Shown in pieces: positions 18,097 to 26,189 of a DNA stretch of 64,000 bases (positions are counted from its first letter, which is position 1; the number at the start of each line of letters is the position of its first letter). Under the pieces are notes generated by a model. That model did not search any database. It was not told the DNA's origin and was given only the letters and a program-made list of their open reading frames with translations. The stretch comes from an uncultured Flavobacteriaceae bacterium. Its GTDB lineage: Bacteria > Bacteroidota > Bacteroidia > Flavobacteriales > Flavobacteriaceae. The stretch is taken from the NCBI GenBank assembly GCA_947494325.1, contig CANLUS010000001.1, forward strand, positions 248,001 through 312,000, written 5' to 3'. A program made the translations under genes and the position numbers.

Positions 18097-18179
18097 TTTT
18101 TGTGTCTATTTTGTCTACTTCGTTTTTTTCGTTTATGAGTAGAAATTTTACTACGTTTTCTTTTTTTTCCGCTAGGCAT
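18087..18179 (-). CDS. 30-residue Lys/Arg-rich protein, AURKAIP1/COX24 (mS38-like) type
   Basis: The encoded protein starts MPSGKKRKRSKISTHKRKKR and ends in four lysines; 17 of 30 residues are Lys or Arg. It matches the tiny Bacteroidota proteins annotated as AURKAIP1/COX24 domain-containing, related to mitochondrial ribosomal protein mS38 and to other very small basic proteins of the small ribosomal subunit. A ribosomal role is therefore likely but is inferred. It lies between HU and RNase E/G. It is too short for most gene callers. Confidence 0.75.
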   Translation of the reverse strand: MPSGKKRKRSKISTHKRKKRSRQNRHKKKK

Positions 18180-18215
18180 AGTTCAAACGTTTTTTAATGT
18201 GTTTATATTGTTTTT

Positions 18216-18506
18216 TTATTTAACAGGAACATTTTTCTTTACGCCTTCAACAAAAATCTTTGCTGGCTTGAACGCTGGAATATTATGTGCTGGTATTTTA
18301 ATTGTGGTGTTCTTTGAGATATTTCTTCCTGTTTTTTCTGCTCTTGTCTTTACAGTAAAACTTCCAAAACCTCTTAAATAAACATTATCTCCTTTTTCTA
18401 ATGAAGATTTCACTTCTTTCATTAAATCTTCTACTACTCTCAGTACATCTGCTTTTTCGATTCCAGATTTGTCCGAAATGTTAGCAACGATCTCCGCTTT
18501 TGTCAT
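18216..18506 (-). CDS. HU/IHF family DNA-binding protein
   Basis: This 96-residue protein has the HU fold: two N-terminal helices (MTKAEIVANISDKSGIEKAD) and the beta-arm region with VYLRGFGSFTVKTRAEKTGRN and the intercalating-proline stretch IPAHNIPAFKPAKIF. It bends or compacts DNA as a dimer. HU versus IHF-like subclass cannot be decided. It is divergent from mutY, with an exact -7 box upstream. Confidence 0.93.
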   Translation of the reverse strand: MTKAEIVANISDKSGIEKADVLRVVEDLMKEVKSSLEKGDNVYLRGFGSFTVKTRAEKTGRNISKNTTIKIPAHNIPAFKPAKIFVEGVKKNVPVK

Positions 18507-18551
18507 TCTTAATTATTTTTTAGATTGTTATTTCATTAATTTTAAGGGTCG

Positions 18552-18559
18552 CAAATATA
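18552..18559 (-). promoter_or_regulatory. -7 promoter element for HU gene
   Basis: On the minus strand TATATTTG matches the Bacteroidota -7 consensus, 45 bp upstream of the HU start codon. The -33 region has no clear TTG at about 19 nt. Confidence 0.5.
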
Positions 18560-18638
18560 AAACAATTAATCAATTTCCTAAAGCTAATTCACTAAAATTT
18601 AATAAGATAAAAACTGTATTATTGCAGAATTATTCAAA

Positions 18639-19685
18639 ATGATGCATTTTTATAACACTTTAGTTTACTGGTATTTACAAAACAAGCGAGATTTGCCATG
18701 GCGAAAAACCAAGAATCCATATTTAATTTGGTTATCAGAAATCATTTTACAACAAACTCGCGTTGATCAAGGACTCGATTACTACTTGAAATTTAGCGAG
18801 ACATTTCCAACAGTTTCACACCTTGCTAATGCGAAAGAATCGGACGTTTTAAAACTTTGGCAAGGACTAGGTTATTATTCAAGAGCGCGCAATCTACATT
18901 TCTCTGCTAACTATATCATCAACGAATTAAATGGAGAATTTCCTAAGTCGTACAACGATTTAATAAAATTAAAAGGAGTAGGCGACTATACAGCATCTGC
19001 AATTGCTTCCATATGTTATGATGAACCTACTGCTGTCGTCGATGGAAACGTGTATAGAGTATTGTCGAGATACTTCGGTATTCATACAGCAATTAATTCA
19101 ACAAAAGGCATTAAAGAGTTTAAAAAGTTGGCTCAGCAACTTATCACAAACGAAGATCCTGGCAGATACAACCAAGCTATAATGGAATTTGGGGCTAAAC
19201 AATGTAAACCTCAAAATCCCAATTGTGATCAATGTCCATTAAATGATAGCTGTGTTGCGCTTCAAAAAAAACTCGTGAATAACCTTCCCGTAAAGGAAAA
19301 AAAAATAAAGATCAAGCTACGATACTTTAACTACCTAGTACTGGATAGTAACAATCATACGCTAGTTCGACAGCGTAGCACAAAAGGAATATGGCAAAAT
19401 CTTTATGAATTTCCATTAATAGAGAGCGAAAATGAGCTCGCTATCGAAGAACTTAGGATCTTACCAGCTTTATCTCAACATTTTGACGATGAAAACATTT
19501 CTATTCAATTATTCAATACAAAAATTATTGTTCACAAACTTTCGCATCAACATTTATTGACTAAATTTTGGATTATTTCTACAGAAAAACTTCCAACAGA
19601 TGCTATATCTTGGAATGATGTTGATACCTATCCTGTACCCATTCTGATTCAGAATTTTGTAGAAAAATTTAAGAACAATCAATAA
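18639..19685 (+). CDS. mutY: A/G-specific adenine glycosylase
   Basis: This 348-residue base-excision repair enzyme removes adenine opposite 8-oxoguanine. Visible features are the catalytic Glu in EIILQQTRVDQG, the helix-hairpin-helix LKGVGDYTASAIA followed by catalytic Asp in AVVDGNVYR, the [4Fe-4S] ligands in the pattern C-x6-C-x2-C-x5-C (CKPQNPNCDQCPLNDSC), and a C-terminal NUDIX-like domain from about residue 225. It begins the mutY-ssb-gldE-gldD gene order that is conserved in flavobacteria. Confidence 0.95.
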   Translation: MMHFYNTLVYWYLQNKRDLPWRKTKNPYLIWLSEIILQQTRVDQGLDYYLKFSETFPTVSHLANAKESDVLKLWQGLGYYSRARNLHFSANYIINELNGEFPKSYNDLIKLKGVGDYTASAIASICYDEPTAVVDGNVYRVLSRYFGIHTAINSTKGIKEFKKLAQQLITNEDPGRYNQAIMEFGAKQCKPQNPNCDQCPLNDSCVALQKKLVNNLPVKEKKIKIKLRYFNYLVLDSNNHTLVRQRSTKGIWQNLYEFPLIESENELAIEELRILPALSQHFDDENISIQLFNTKIIVHKLSHQHLLTKFWIISTEKLPTDAISWNDVDTYPVPILIQNFVEKFKNNQ

Positions 19686-19695
19686 CAATTTTTAG

Positions 19696-19703
19696 TACCT
19701 TTG
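19696..19703 (+). promoter_or_regulatory. -7 promoter element for ssb
   Basis: TACCTTTG fits TAnnTTTG, 17 bp before the ssb start codon at 19721, in the short gap after mutY. No -33 TTG was seen at the right spacing. Confidence 0.45.
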
Positions 19704-19720
19704 ATATAAATCATATTATA

Positions 19721-20161
19721 ATGGCAGGAACTTTAAATAAAGTCATGTTGATTGGACATTTGGGCGATGAGGTGAAAATGCACTATTTTGAAGGAGGGAA
19801 TTCAATTGGTAGATTTCCTGTTGCAACAAACGAAACCTATACAAATAGACAAACAAACGAAAAAGTAACTACGACCGAATGGCATAATGTCGTTGTTCGA
19901 AACAAGCTCGCGGAAATTTGCGAGAAGTACCTAAGCAAAGGTGATAAAGTATATGTCGAGGGCCGCATTAAAACCCGACAGTGGGAAGGTCAGGATGGAA
20001 ACAAGCGATATTCTACAGAAATTCATGCAACAGACATGACTTTTTTGAGCACCAAGAAAGACTTACAATCGAATTCGCCTTCTGCAGCAATACATAAACA
20101 GGAAGAACCAACAACTAACAAAGTAGAAGAGCCTCCGTTAGATGACGACCTTCCGTTTTAA
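19721..20161 (+). CDS. ssb: Single-stranded DNA-binding protein
   Basis: This 146-residue protein has an OB fold (residues 1-110; LNKVMLIGHLGDEVKM, TEWHNVVVRNKLAEICEKYL and KVYVEGRIKTRQWEGQDG) and a disordered tail ending in the acidic tip DDDLPF, which recruits partner proteins. It is placed between mutY and gldE. Confidence 0.95.
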   Translation: MAGTLNKVMLIGHLGDEVKMHYFEGGNSIGRFPVATNETYTNRQTNEKVTTTEWHNVVVRNKLAEICEKYLSKGDKVYVEGRIKTRQWEGQDGNKRYSTEIHATDMTFLSTKKDLQSNSPSAAIHKQEEPTTNKVEEPPLDDDLPF

Positions 20162-20183
20162 GTTTAATTAAATAGAATCATAT

Positions 20184-21491
20184 TTGGACCCTGAACCCCC
20201 CAATTTAATTTTCATTGATTCCTTAAGCGGAACACTACTAATTAGTATCGCTATCCTCTTAGTATTACTAATTTTGTCAGCTCTTATATCGGGCGCTGAA
20301 GTTGCTTTTTTTTCATTGAGTAAGATAGATTTAGATGAAGCAACTAATGGAAAATCTAAAAAGAAAACTATTGTAGCCCAACAACTAGAAAATCCTAAAA
20401 AATTATTGGCTACTATTCTTATTGCCAATAATTTCATTAATATATTAATTGTATTGTTATTTGCTTACATTGGAGAATATTTTTTTAGTGGAATTGCCTC
20501 GAATATAATACGATTTGGACTCGAAGTAATTTTGGTTACTTTTCTAATTCTATTATTTGGTGAGGTCTTGCCTAAAATTTATGCTAATAGAAATGCCATG
20601 AAATTCGCCTCTTTTATGGCAACACCGATTAAATATTTAAATACAACTTTGTCTTTTGCAAGTATACCATTAATGAGTTTGACCTCCCTCGTTGAAAAAA
20701 GGCTAGGTAAAAAACAACAGAACTTTTCGGTAGAGAAATTATCTCAAGCCTTAGAACTTACTTCTGAGGAAGCCACAACCAAAGATGAACAAAAAATACT
20801 AGAAGGAATTGTTAGTTTTGGCAACACAGATACTGCACAAGTAATGTGTCCAAGAATGGATGTATTTGCCTTATCGGATGACGAAACTTTTCTAGAAGTC
20901 GTGAAAAAAATCATTAAAAAAGGACATTCTAGAATCCCGGTATATAAAGACACCATTGATGAAGTAACTGGTATTTTATATACGAAAGATCTATTACCTC
21001 ACCTTAATAAAAAAACTTTCCAATGGAAGAAACTATTACGTGAACCTCTGTTTGTACCAGAAAACAAAAAATTAGATGATTTACTGAAAGAATTTCAAGA
21101 ACTTAAAAAACATCTTGCCATTGTGGTAGATGAATATGGTGGTACGTCAGGTATTGTCACTTTGGAAGATATTATTGAAGAAATTGTTGGTGACATTAGC
21201 GATGAATTTGATGATGACGATTTAGCTTACTCTAAACTAGATGACCACAACTATGTTTTTGACGGTAAAATTGTGTTAAAAGACTTTTATAAGGTGTTAG
21301 ATCATATTGATGATGCTATCTTTGAAGAAGCAAAAGGGGAGGCGGAAACATTAGCAGGATTTATTTTAGAAATCTCAGGCAAGTTTCCTAAAAAGAATGA
21401 AATCATACTGTACAAGGCCTTCAAATTTAAAATTGAAGCTTTAGATAAAAAACGAATAAAACAAGTAAAAGTTACGATCCCAAATGAATAA
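20184..21491 (+). CDS. gldE: Gliding motility-associated protein GldE
   Basis: This 435-residue membrane protein has an N-terminal CNNM/DUF21 region with about four membrane segments (residues 15-185, including LISGAEVAFFSLSK), a CBS-domain pair (about 205-335; VMCPRMDVFALSD and VVDEYGGTSGIVTLEDIIEE) and a C-terminal transporter-associated domain. It is homologous to Mg/Co efflux CorC-type proteins and is needed or helpful for gliding in F. johnsoniae, functioning with GldD. No ATG is available near the conserved N-terminus, so the start is TTG. Its last 8 bp overlap gldD. Confidence 0.92.
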   Translation: MDPEPPNLIFIDSLSGTLLISIAILLVLLILSALISGAEVAFFSLSKIDLDEATNGKSKKKTIVAQQLENPKKLLATILIANNFINILIVLLFAYIGEYFFSGIASNIIRFGLEVILVTFLILLFGEVLPKIYANRNAMKFASFMATPIKYLNTTLSFASIPLMSLTSLVEKRLGKKQQNFSVEKLSQALELTSEEATTKDEQKILEGIVSFGNTDTAQVMCPRMDVFALSDDETFLEVVKKIIKKGHSRIPVYKDTIDEVTGILYTKDLLPHLNKKTFQWKKLLREPLFVPENKKLDDLLKEFQELKKHLAIVVDEYGGTSGIVTLEDIIEEIVGDISDEFDDDDLAYSKLDDHNYVFDGKIVLKDFYKVLDHIDDAIFEEAKGEAETLAGFILEISGKFPKKNEIILYKAFKFKIEALDKKRIKQVKVTIPNE

Positions 21492-22041
21492 AAGAATCCT
21501 AATTAGCTTAGCAATGGTGTTGCTATTAACTTCTTGCAAGGAAGAAAGCTTGCCGAAACCGAAAGCATTTTTACGTTTGGCCTATAATGAAGCTACATAT
21601 CAAAAAGTCACCAGTGATTGCCCGTTTATTTTTGAATTCTCTAATGATGCAGTCGTACAACCTGATGAAAAATGCTGGATCAATATCTCATACCCAAATT
21701 TAAAAGCGTCACTAAATATTACGTATCGACCTGTGGAGAATAATTTAAAAGAGCTATTACAAGAATCAGAAAAATTGACCTATAATCACGCCATTAAAGC
21801 AGATGGTATAAGTGCACAGCCTTTTGATGATTCATTAAAAAAAGTCTATGGAGCCTTGTCGGAAGTAACGGGAGATGCTGCTTCTCCTTTGCAGTTTCAT
21901 TTAACAGACAGCTCAAAGCATTTTATCACCGGTGCGTTATACTTTAAAGTTCAGCCTAATTACGATTCTATTTTACCAGCCGTTAAATATGTTGAAAAAG
22001 ACATCAAACATTTAATGGAAACTTTAGAATGGCGTAATTAA
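21484..22041 (+). CDS. gldD: Gliding motility lipoprotein GldD
   Basis: This 185-residue lipoprotein has a signal peptide with lipobox LLTSC near residues 14-18. The FEFSNDAVV and CWINISYPNLKASLNITYRPV segments are characteristic of GldD. It is required for gliding and T9SS-related functions in F. johnsoniae. The start overlaps the gldE stop by 8 bp, indicating translational coupling. Confidence 0.92.
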   Translation: MNKRILISLAMVLLLTSCKEESLPKPKAFLRLAYNEATYQKVTSDCPFIFEFSNDAVVQPDEKCWINISYPNLKASLNITYRPVENNLKELLQESEKLTYNHAIKADGISAQPFDDSLKKVYGALSEVTGDAASPLQFHLTDSSKHFITGALYFKVQPNYDSILPAVKYVEKDIKHLMETLEWRN

Positions 22042-22058
22042 ACCATGTTTAACTAAAG

Positions 22059-23084
22059 TCAGAATTTGACCTTTTTACCAATTTTCAGTAGTACATAAAA
22101 CTGCAAGCCGAATAAAATTGCCGCAAATAACATATGCACAACTTGCGTTCCAAAAGGGAAATCGAAGTAATACATAAGTATACCAGCGAGCACCTCAATA
22201 GTAAGTGTGAAGAGTATCCATTTGGGTAAGGTAAAACCAAGTTTAAATTTGCTATTTCGAACAAATAGCCAAACATTTAGTATCACCACCAAAATAGAAA
22301 AAGATCGGTGAATCAAAAAATCAGTATTACCATCTAACTCTAATAAACCTTTGCTTTCAAAACCTAAATTCTTTAATTGTTCATCTACAAACTCTCGCAC
22401 TTCAATTCCCAAAATAATTTGAGCCAATGTTAGACCAAAGACAACATATGCCAGGATTTTAAAATTCCGATCTGCTTTGTATTCCTTTTCGGGAGGTCTC
22501 GATTTAAAACGCAATATTAATAAGAGTGCAACAATTAATAAAGCCACTAACATATGAATGGTAATCTTAGAAACCGCTAGATTAGAATCGACAACTGTTT
22601 TTCCTAACCAGGCCTCAAATCCCATTAAAAACAAGGCCAAAAATGATAAAATAGGTAATATTCGCTGTGACTTCCAGTAGAACAGAGCACTAATGATTAA
22701 GGCCAAAAAGAAAAACCCAGAGAGTACCGTCGCCAATCTATTGATATATTCTACCCAGGTGTGCGTTACATTGAAGGTAGCATAATCATGCTTTGTATAG
22801 GCCATCCAATTTTGTTCGTTGAATTGAGCATCAGAAGTGAATTTCTCTTTTGCAACTAATAGACCTTCATCTTTTATGATAATGATTCCTTTGTCAAAAT
22901 CGGTATTGGCTCGCCAAAGCAATTCTCCTTCACTTGTTGGCGGAATTAAATGACCAAAACATTTTGGCCAATCTGGGCATCCCATACCGGATCCAGTCAT
23001 ACGCACTGTAGATCCCGCTAAAATAATTAAGTAGATGGAAAGTAGGCAAATTTTAACGATTAAAGGGAACAGTTTTTTCATCAA
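22059..23084 (-). CDS. ctaA: Heme A synthase (COX15/CtaA family)
   Basis: This 341-residue membrane protein has about eight helices in two four-helix repeats. Heme-binding histidines lie in membrane segments such as VTHTWVEYINRL and FLIHRSFSILV, and the N-terminal MGCPDWPKCFG motif with paired cysteines is typical of the family. It oxidises heme O to heme A for aa3/cytochrome c oxidases. It stands alone here; no cyoE/ctaB or oxidase genes are adjacent. Confidence 0.9.
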   Translation of the reverse strand: MMKKLFPLIVKICLLSIYLIILAGSTVRMTGSGMGCPDWPKCFGHLIPPTSEGELLWRANTDFDKGIIIIKDEGLLVAKEKFTSDAQFNEQNWMAYTKHDYATFNVTHTWVEYINRLATVLSGFFFLALIISALFYWKSQRILPILSFLALFLMGFEAWLGKTVVDSNLAVSKITIHMLVALLIVALLLILRFKSRPPEKEYKADRNFKILAYVVFGLTLAQIILGIEVREFVDEQLKNLGFESKGLLELDGNTDFLIHRSFSILVVILNVWLFVRNSKFKLGFTLPKWILFTLTIEVLAGILMYYFDFPFGTQVVHMLFAAILFGLQFYVLLKIGKKVKF

Positions 23085-23152
23085 AAAAGTTTATACAAAG
23101 ATACTTCATTGCCCCTAAATAATTGATCGCTTTTTTAAATTTAAAGCACAAA

Positions 23153-23184
23153 AAAAAGGCTTCCGAAATTTCGAAAGCCTTTTT
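23153..23184 (-). terminator. Intrinsic terminator after Ala-rich lipoprotein gene
   Basis: A stem of about 14 bp with one mismatch, arms starting at 23153 and ending at 23184, with a T-run on the minus strand. It follows the stop codon of the Ala-rich lipoprotein gene by about 20 bp. Confidence 0.85.
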
Positions 23185-23202
23185 CTATTTTGTTAAAGAA
23201 AC

Positions 23203-23544
23203 TTAGTTCTTCACTGCATCTTTTGCAGCATCAACGGCTTCACCTGCTTTTTCTTTCACAGCGTCAGCAGCTTCACCAGCTTTTTCTTTTGCAGCATCAA
23301 CAGCTCCGTCTACAGCTTCACCAGCAGCAGCTTTTACTGAATCTACAGCTTCACCTGCAGCATCTTTTACTTCTTCTACAGCTTCACCAGCAGCATCAAC
23401 TGCATCACCTGCAGCGTCTTTTGCACCTTCAGCAGCTTGTTCAACACCGTCTTTTGCAGCGTCAGCTCCTTCTTTTACTTCTTTACATGAAACAGCAATT
23501 AAACTTACTAGTGCAATTGCTAAAAATCCTTTTAATAATTTCAT
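23203..23544 (-). CDS. Ala-rich repeat lipoprotein (LEA/apolipoprotein-like amphipathic helix)
   Basis: This 113-residue protein has a signal peptide with lipobox IAVSC near residue 20. The mature part is a low-complexity series of near 11-residue units built on the theme GEAVDxAKDAA, dominated by Ala, Lys, Glu, Asp and Val. The spacing fits one long amphipathic helix like those of late-embryogenesis-abundant (LEA group 3) proteins. LEA-like proteins are linked to desiccation or freezing tolerance; function here is inference. The opposite strand is also open because of the repeat composition, but that frame is a shadow. Confidence 0.75.
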   Translation of the reverse strand: MKLLKGFLAIALVSLIAVSCKEVKEGADAAKDGVEQAAEGAKDAAGDAVDAAGEAVEEVKDAAGEAVDSVKAAAGEAVDGAVDAAKEKAGEAADAVKEKAGEAVDAAKDAVKN

Positions 23545-23631
23545 TTGTTTGATAATTTTAGTTTTTATACGTTAACGAAACGCAAAGAAACCAATTATAT
23601 TTTACAAACACAAAGGTTTTTTTTATCTTTC

Positions 23632-23985
23632 TTACTCAGCAAGGTCTTCAATTAGCTTAGTTCCAGTAACTTTATACAATTCTCCACCAGCAATCTCTTG
23701 CACTACCGCAACTATTTTATCTTCATCAGTCTTATTGGCATCATACTCTATAATTCCTTTTTTATCCTCAAAACTTACACTAACTACACTAATTCCTTCC
23801 GTTTTTGCAAGTTTCGATTCTATGGTCTTGGCACATCCTATTTCGCAGGTCATCCCATCTATATCTAAGGCAATCTTTTTCACATTAACGGCTACATCTT
23901 TTTCAGTAGTTGCCTTACCACATGATAGTACAAAAACTCCCATGAAAGCAATAACCATTATATTTTTAAGTAACTTTAAAGTCAT
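23632..23985 (-). CDS. Heavy-metal-associated (HMA) domain lipoprotein
   Basis: This 117-residue protein has a signal peptide with lipobox VLSC (Cys22) and a single HMA domain (about 35-105). The metal site reads GMTCEIGCAKTIESKL, giving Cys47-x3-Cys51 instead of the usual C-x2-C of copper chaperones. The variant has one extra residue between the cysteines, so its metal preference may differ. It is probably periplasmic or outer-membrane anchored. No P-type ATPase is adjacent. Confidence 0.8.
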   Translation of the reverse strand: MTLKLLKNIMVIAFMGVFVLSCGKATTEKDVAVNVKKIALDIDGMTCEIGCAKTIESKLAKTEGISVVSVSFEDKKGIIEYDANKTDEDKIVAVVQEIAGGELYKVTGTKLIEDLAE

Positions 23986-24124
23986 ACGCTATAAATTTTT
24001 CACAAACATACTAATAATAAGGTTTAAAAAAAGAGTCCTCTAATTTTCTAACTAAACTTTAACTTTTAAAGTGAAATATTTGATAATATTCCCGACCTTT
24101 GGCAATAGCTTCTAACCCCATTAA

Positions 24125-24991
24125 ATGAGCAAAAATACGCGTTGGTTTTATTTACTAATATTGGCCTTAGTTTGGGGTAGTTCTTTTATCTTAATGAAAA
24201 AAGCGCTTATTGGCCTAACTCCTATACAAGTTGGGGCCTTACGTATTATTATTACAGGAATTGCGCTAATTTTAGTGGGTCATAAAAGTTTAAAAACGAT
24301 AAAGAAACATCATTGGTGGCCTATCTTATTAACGGCTTTATTAGGTACATTTTTTCCTGTTTTTTTATTTGCATATGCTGTAAGTGTTATTGATAGTTCC
24401 ATTACCTCAATTTTAAATTCTTTAACCCCTCTCAACACCTTAATTGTAGGTTTTTTAGTTTTCGGTCTTACATTTAAACGTCATCAAGTTTTAGGAGTAT
24501 TGATTGGTTTTATAGGAACTGCTATCTTGATTTTTAAAGGTGCCGAACTGAATCCGAATCAAAATTACATCTACGCGGCATTACCTATTATTTCATCAAT
24601 TGGATATGCTTTTAATGTAAATATTATCAAAAAATCCTTGTCTGATTTAAGTGGACTTGCCATTACAGTTGGTAATTTTGTCCTCATTATTATTCCAGCA
24701 TTTATCGTTCTTTGGTTCTCTGATTTCTTTCAAACATATGCGAACACAGAAATTATGAACAGCTCATTATTATATATTGCCATATTGGCAATAGTAGGTA
24801 CCGCTTTTGCGAAAACCTTATTTAATAATTTGATACAAATATCGTCACCATTGTTTGCCACTTCTGTGACGTATCTTATTCCTATAGTAGCTGTTTTTTG
24901 GGGCTTGCTGGACCATGAAAACTTAAATAGTATTCAACTCGTTGCCGGAATTTTTATACTCTTGGGAGTATATCTTGCGAATAGAAAATAA
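24125..24991 (+). CDS. EamA/DMT superfamily transporter
   Basis: This 288-residue inner-membrane protein has ten hydrophobic segments in two EamA repeats (about 5-135 and 145-285). The N-terminal ALVWGSSFILMKKALIGLTP is a typical EamA opening. Members export amino acids or other metabolites; the substrate here cannot be read from sequence. It is a single-gene unit before rplU. Confidence 0.88.
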   Translation: MSKNTRWFYLLILALVWGSSFILMKKALIGLTPIQVGALRIIITGIALILVGHKSLKTIKKHHWWPILLTALLGTFFPVFLFAYAVSVIDSSITSILNSLTPLNTLIVGFLVFGLTFKRHQVLGVLIGFIGTAILIFKGAELNPNQNYIYAALPIISSIGYAFNVNIIKKSLSDLSGLAITVGNFVLIIIPAFIVLWFSDFFQTYANTEIMNSSLLYIAILAIVGTAFAKTLFNNLIQISSPLFATSVTYLIPIVAVFWGLLDHENLNSIQLVAGIFILLGVYLANRK

Positions 24992-25017
24992 ATTCGTTTA
25001 TTTTTAACCTCAAAACA

Positions 25018-25047
25018 TTGCTAATCTTTAAAATAGATGTATATTTG
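25018..25047 (+). promoter_or_regulatory. Promoter of rplU-rpmA
   Basis: TTG (25018-25020) and TATATTTG (25040-25047) are separated by 19 bp, an excellent match to the Bacteroidota housekeeping promoter. Transcription would begin about 70 bp upstream of rplU. Confidence 0.8.
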
Positions 25048-25051
25048 CACC

Positions 25052-25108
25052 CGCCTAAATAAAAAATAGGCGCATTTTTAATCAAGAGAAATCCGCTAAG
25101 GGATTTCA
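25052..25108 (+). promoter_or_regulatory. Structured 5' leader of rplU with two hairpins
   Basis: The leader holds a 6-bp hairpin (CGCCTA at 25052 with TAGGCG ending 25072) followed by a T-run, then a second hairpin (GAAATCC...GGATTTC, about 25088-25108) ending roughly 15 bp before the ATG. The arrangement could serve autoregulation by a ribosomal protein, as for other L21 leaders, but no known motif was matched. Confidence 0.5.
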
Positions 25109-25122
25109 CAAAAAAATAACTT

Positions 25123-25806
25123 ATGTACGCAATTGTAGAGATAGCAGGGCAGCAATTTAAAGTTGCAAAAGACCAAAAGGTTTACGTACATCGTTTACAA
25201 GACAAAGAAGGATCAAAAGTTACTTTTGATAATGTTCTTTTATTAGATGATGGTAAAGTAACTTTAGGCGCCCCAGCTATAGAAGGTGCAGCAGTGACTG
25301 CAAAAATTTTAAAACACCTTAAAGGTGATAAAGTAATCGTTTTTAAGAAAAAACGTAGAAAAGGATACAAGGTAAAGAACGGACACCGTCAGTATTTATC
25401 TGAAATTCAAATCGAAAGTATTGTTGCAAGTGGTGCAAAAAAAGCACCAGCAAAGAAAGCTGAAGCTCCAAAAAAAGCAGCGCCAGTGAAAAAAGAAGCA
25501 GCAGTAAAGGTTGAAAAGGCAGCTCCTGCTCCAAAGAAAGCAGCGGCTCCAAAAAAGGCAAAAGCTGACGATTTGAAAAAGATTGAAGGTATCGGGCCAA
25601 AAATTGCTGAAACGTTAGTAGCTGCAGGTATTGCAACATTTGCAGATTTAGCAAAAGCAAAACCAGCGAAGATTTCAGAAATTATTGAAGGCGTAAGAGG
25701 AAATCATATTCCTGACACATGGCCACAACAGGCGAAATTAGCTGCTGATGGTAAATGGGATGAGTTAAAGGAATTACAAGATAAATTAGATGGCGGAAAA
25801 GCGTAA
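25123..25806 (+). CDS. rplU: Ribosomal protein bL21 with C-terminal helix-hairpin-helix extension
   Basis: Residues 1-103 form standard bL21 (MYAIVEIAGQQFKVAKDQK; KKKRRKGYKVKNGHRQYLS). A Lys/Ala/Pro-rich linker (about 105-150) follows, then a helix-hairpin-helix domain (about 150-227; DLKKIEGIGPKIAETLVAAG and GVRGNHIPDTWPQQAKLA). The total of 227 residues is about twice the usual bL21. The linker and HhH extension are known in Bacteroidota and may touch rRNA or DNA; its role is not established. rpmA follows after 39 bp. Confidence 0.93.
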   Translation: MYAIVEIAGQQFKVAKDQKVYVHRLQDKEGSKVTFDNVLLLDDGKVTLGAPAIEGAAVTAKILKHLKGDKVIVFKKKRRKGYKVKNGHRQYLSEIQIESIVASGAKKAPAKKAEAPKKAAPVKKEAAVKVEKAAPAPKKAAAPKKAKADDLKKIEGIGPKIAETLVAAGIATFADLAKAKPAKISEIIEGVRGNHIPDTWPQQAKLAADGKWDELKELQDKLDGGKA

Positions 25807-25845
25807 GTGCTGTTCGTTAAGTTTAACAATTTAAAACTATATATT

Positions 25846-26106
25846 ATGGCTCATAAAAAAGGAGTAGGTAGTTCTAAAAATGGTAGAGAATCAGAATCGA
25901 AACGCTTAGGTGTTAAGATATATGGTGGTCAAGGTGCTATCGCTGGTAACATTATTGTTCGTCAAAGAGGAACATCTCACCATCCAGGTGAAAATGTATA
26001 TATGGGAAAAGACCATACATTACATGCACAAGTTGACGGTATTGTAAAATTTACTAAGAAAAAAGATAATAGATCTTATGTTTCTATTGAACCGATAGAG
26101 GCTTAG
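25846..26106 (+). CDS. rpmA: Ribosomal protein bL27
   Basis: This 86-residue protein begins [20 protein letters not shown], with no cleavable Firmicutes-type N-terminus, and includes [15 protein letters not shown]. Its N-terminus reaches the peptidyl transferase centre. The ATG at 25846 was chosen over an in-frame upstream extension with no family similarity. It is co-transcribed with rplU and followed by a strong terminator. Confidence 0.96.
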   Translation: MAHKKGVGSSKNGRESESKRLGVKIYGGQGAIAGNIIVRQRGTSHHPGENVYMGKDHTLHAQVDGIVKFTKKKDNRSYVSIEPIEA

Positions 26107-26125
26107 GTACTAGTTTATCATATTA

Positions 26126-26162
26126 AAAAAGACGCTCTTGCACAAAACTTGAGCGTCTTTTT
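26126..26162. terminator. Intrinsic terminator after rpmA
   Basis: A 12-bp perfect stem (26126-26137 with 26151-26162) with a 13-nt loop, flanked by A and T runs. It lies between rpmA and the convergent barrel-protein gene and can serve both. Confidence 0.9.
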
Positions 26163-26189
26163 CATTTATTATAATTAGCAACAAATTCT

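Noticed and set aside
23190-23552. Long plus-strand frame rich in Leu, Gln and His opposite the Ala-rich lipoprotein gene
   Set aside because: It is the reverse complement of repetitive Ala/Glu/Lys codons and gives an implausible Leu/Gln/His-only protein; the minus-strand frame has a signal peptide and lipobox.
25343-25660. Minus-strand Leu-rich frame opposite the bL21 linker
   Set aside because: A compositional shadow of the Lys/Ala linker codons of rplU; no independent start or family.
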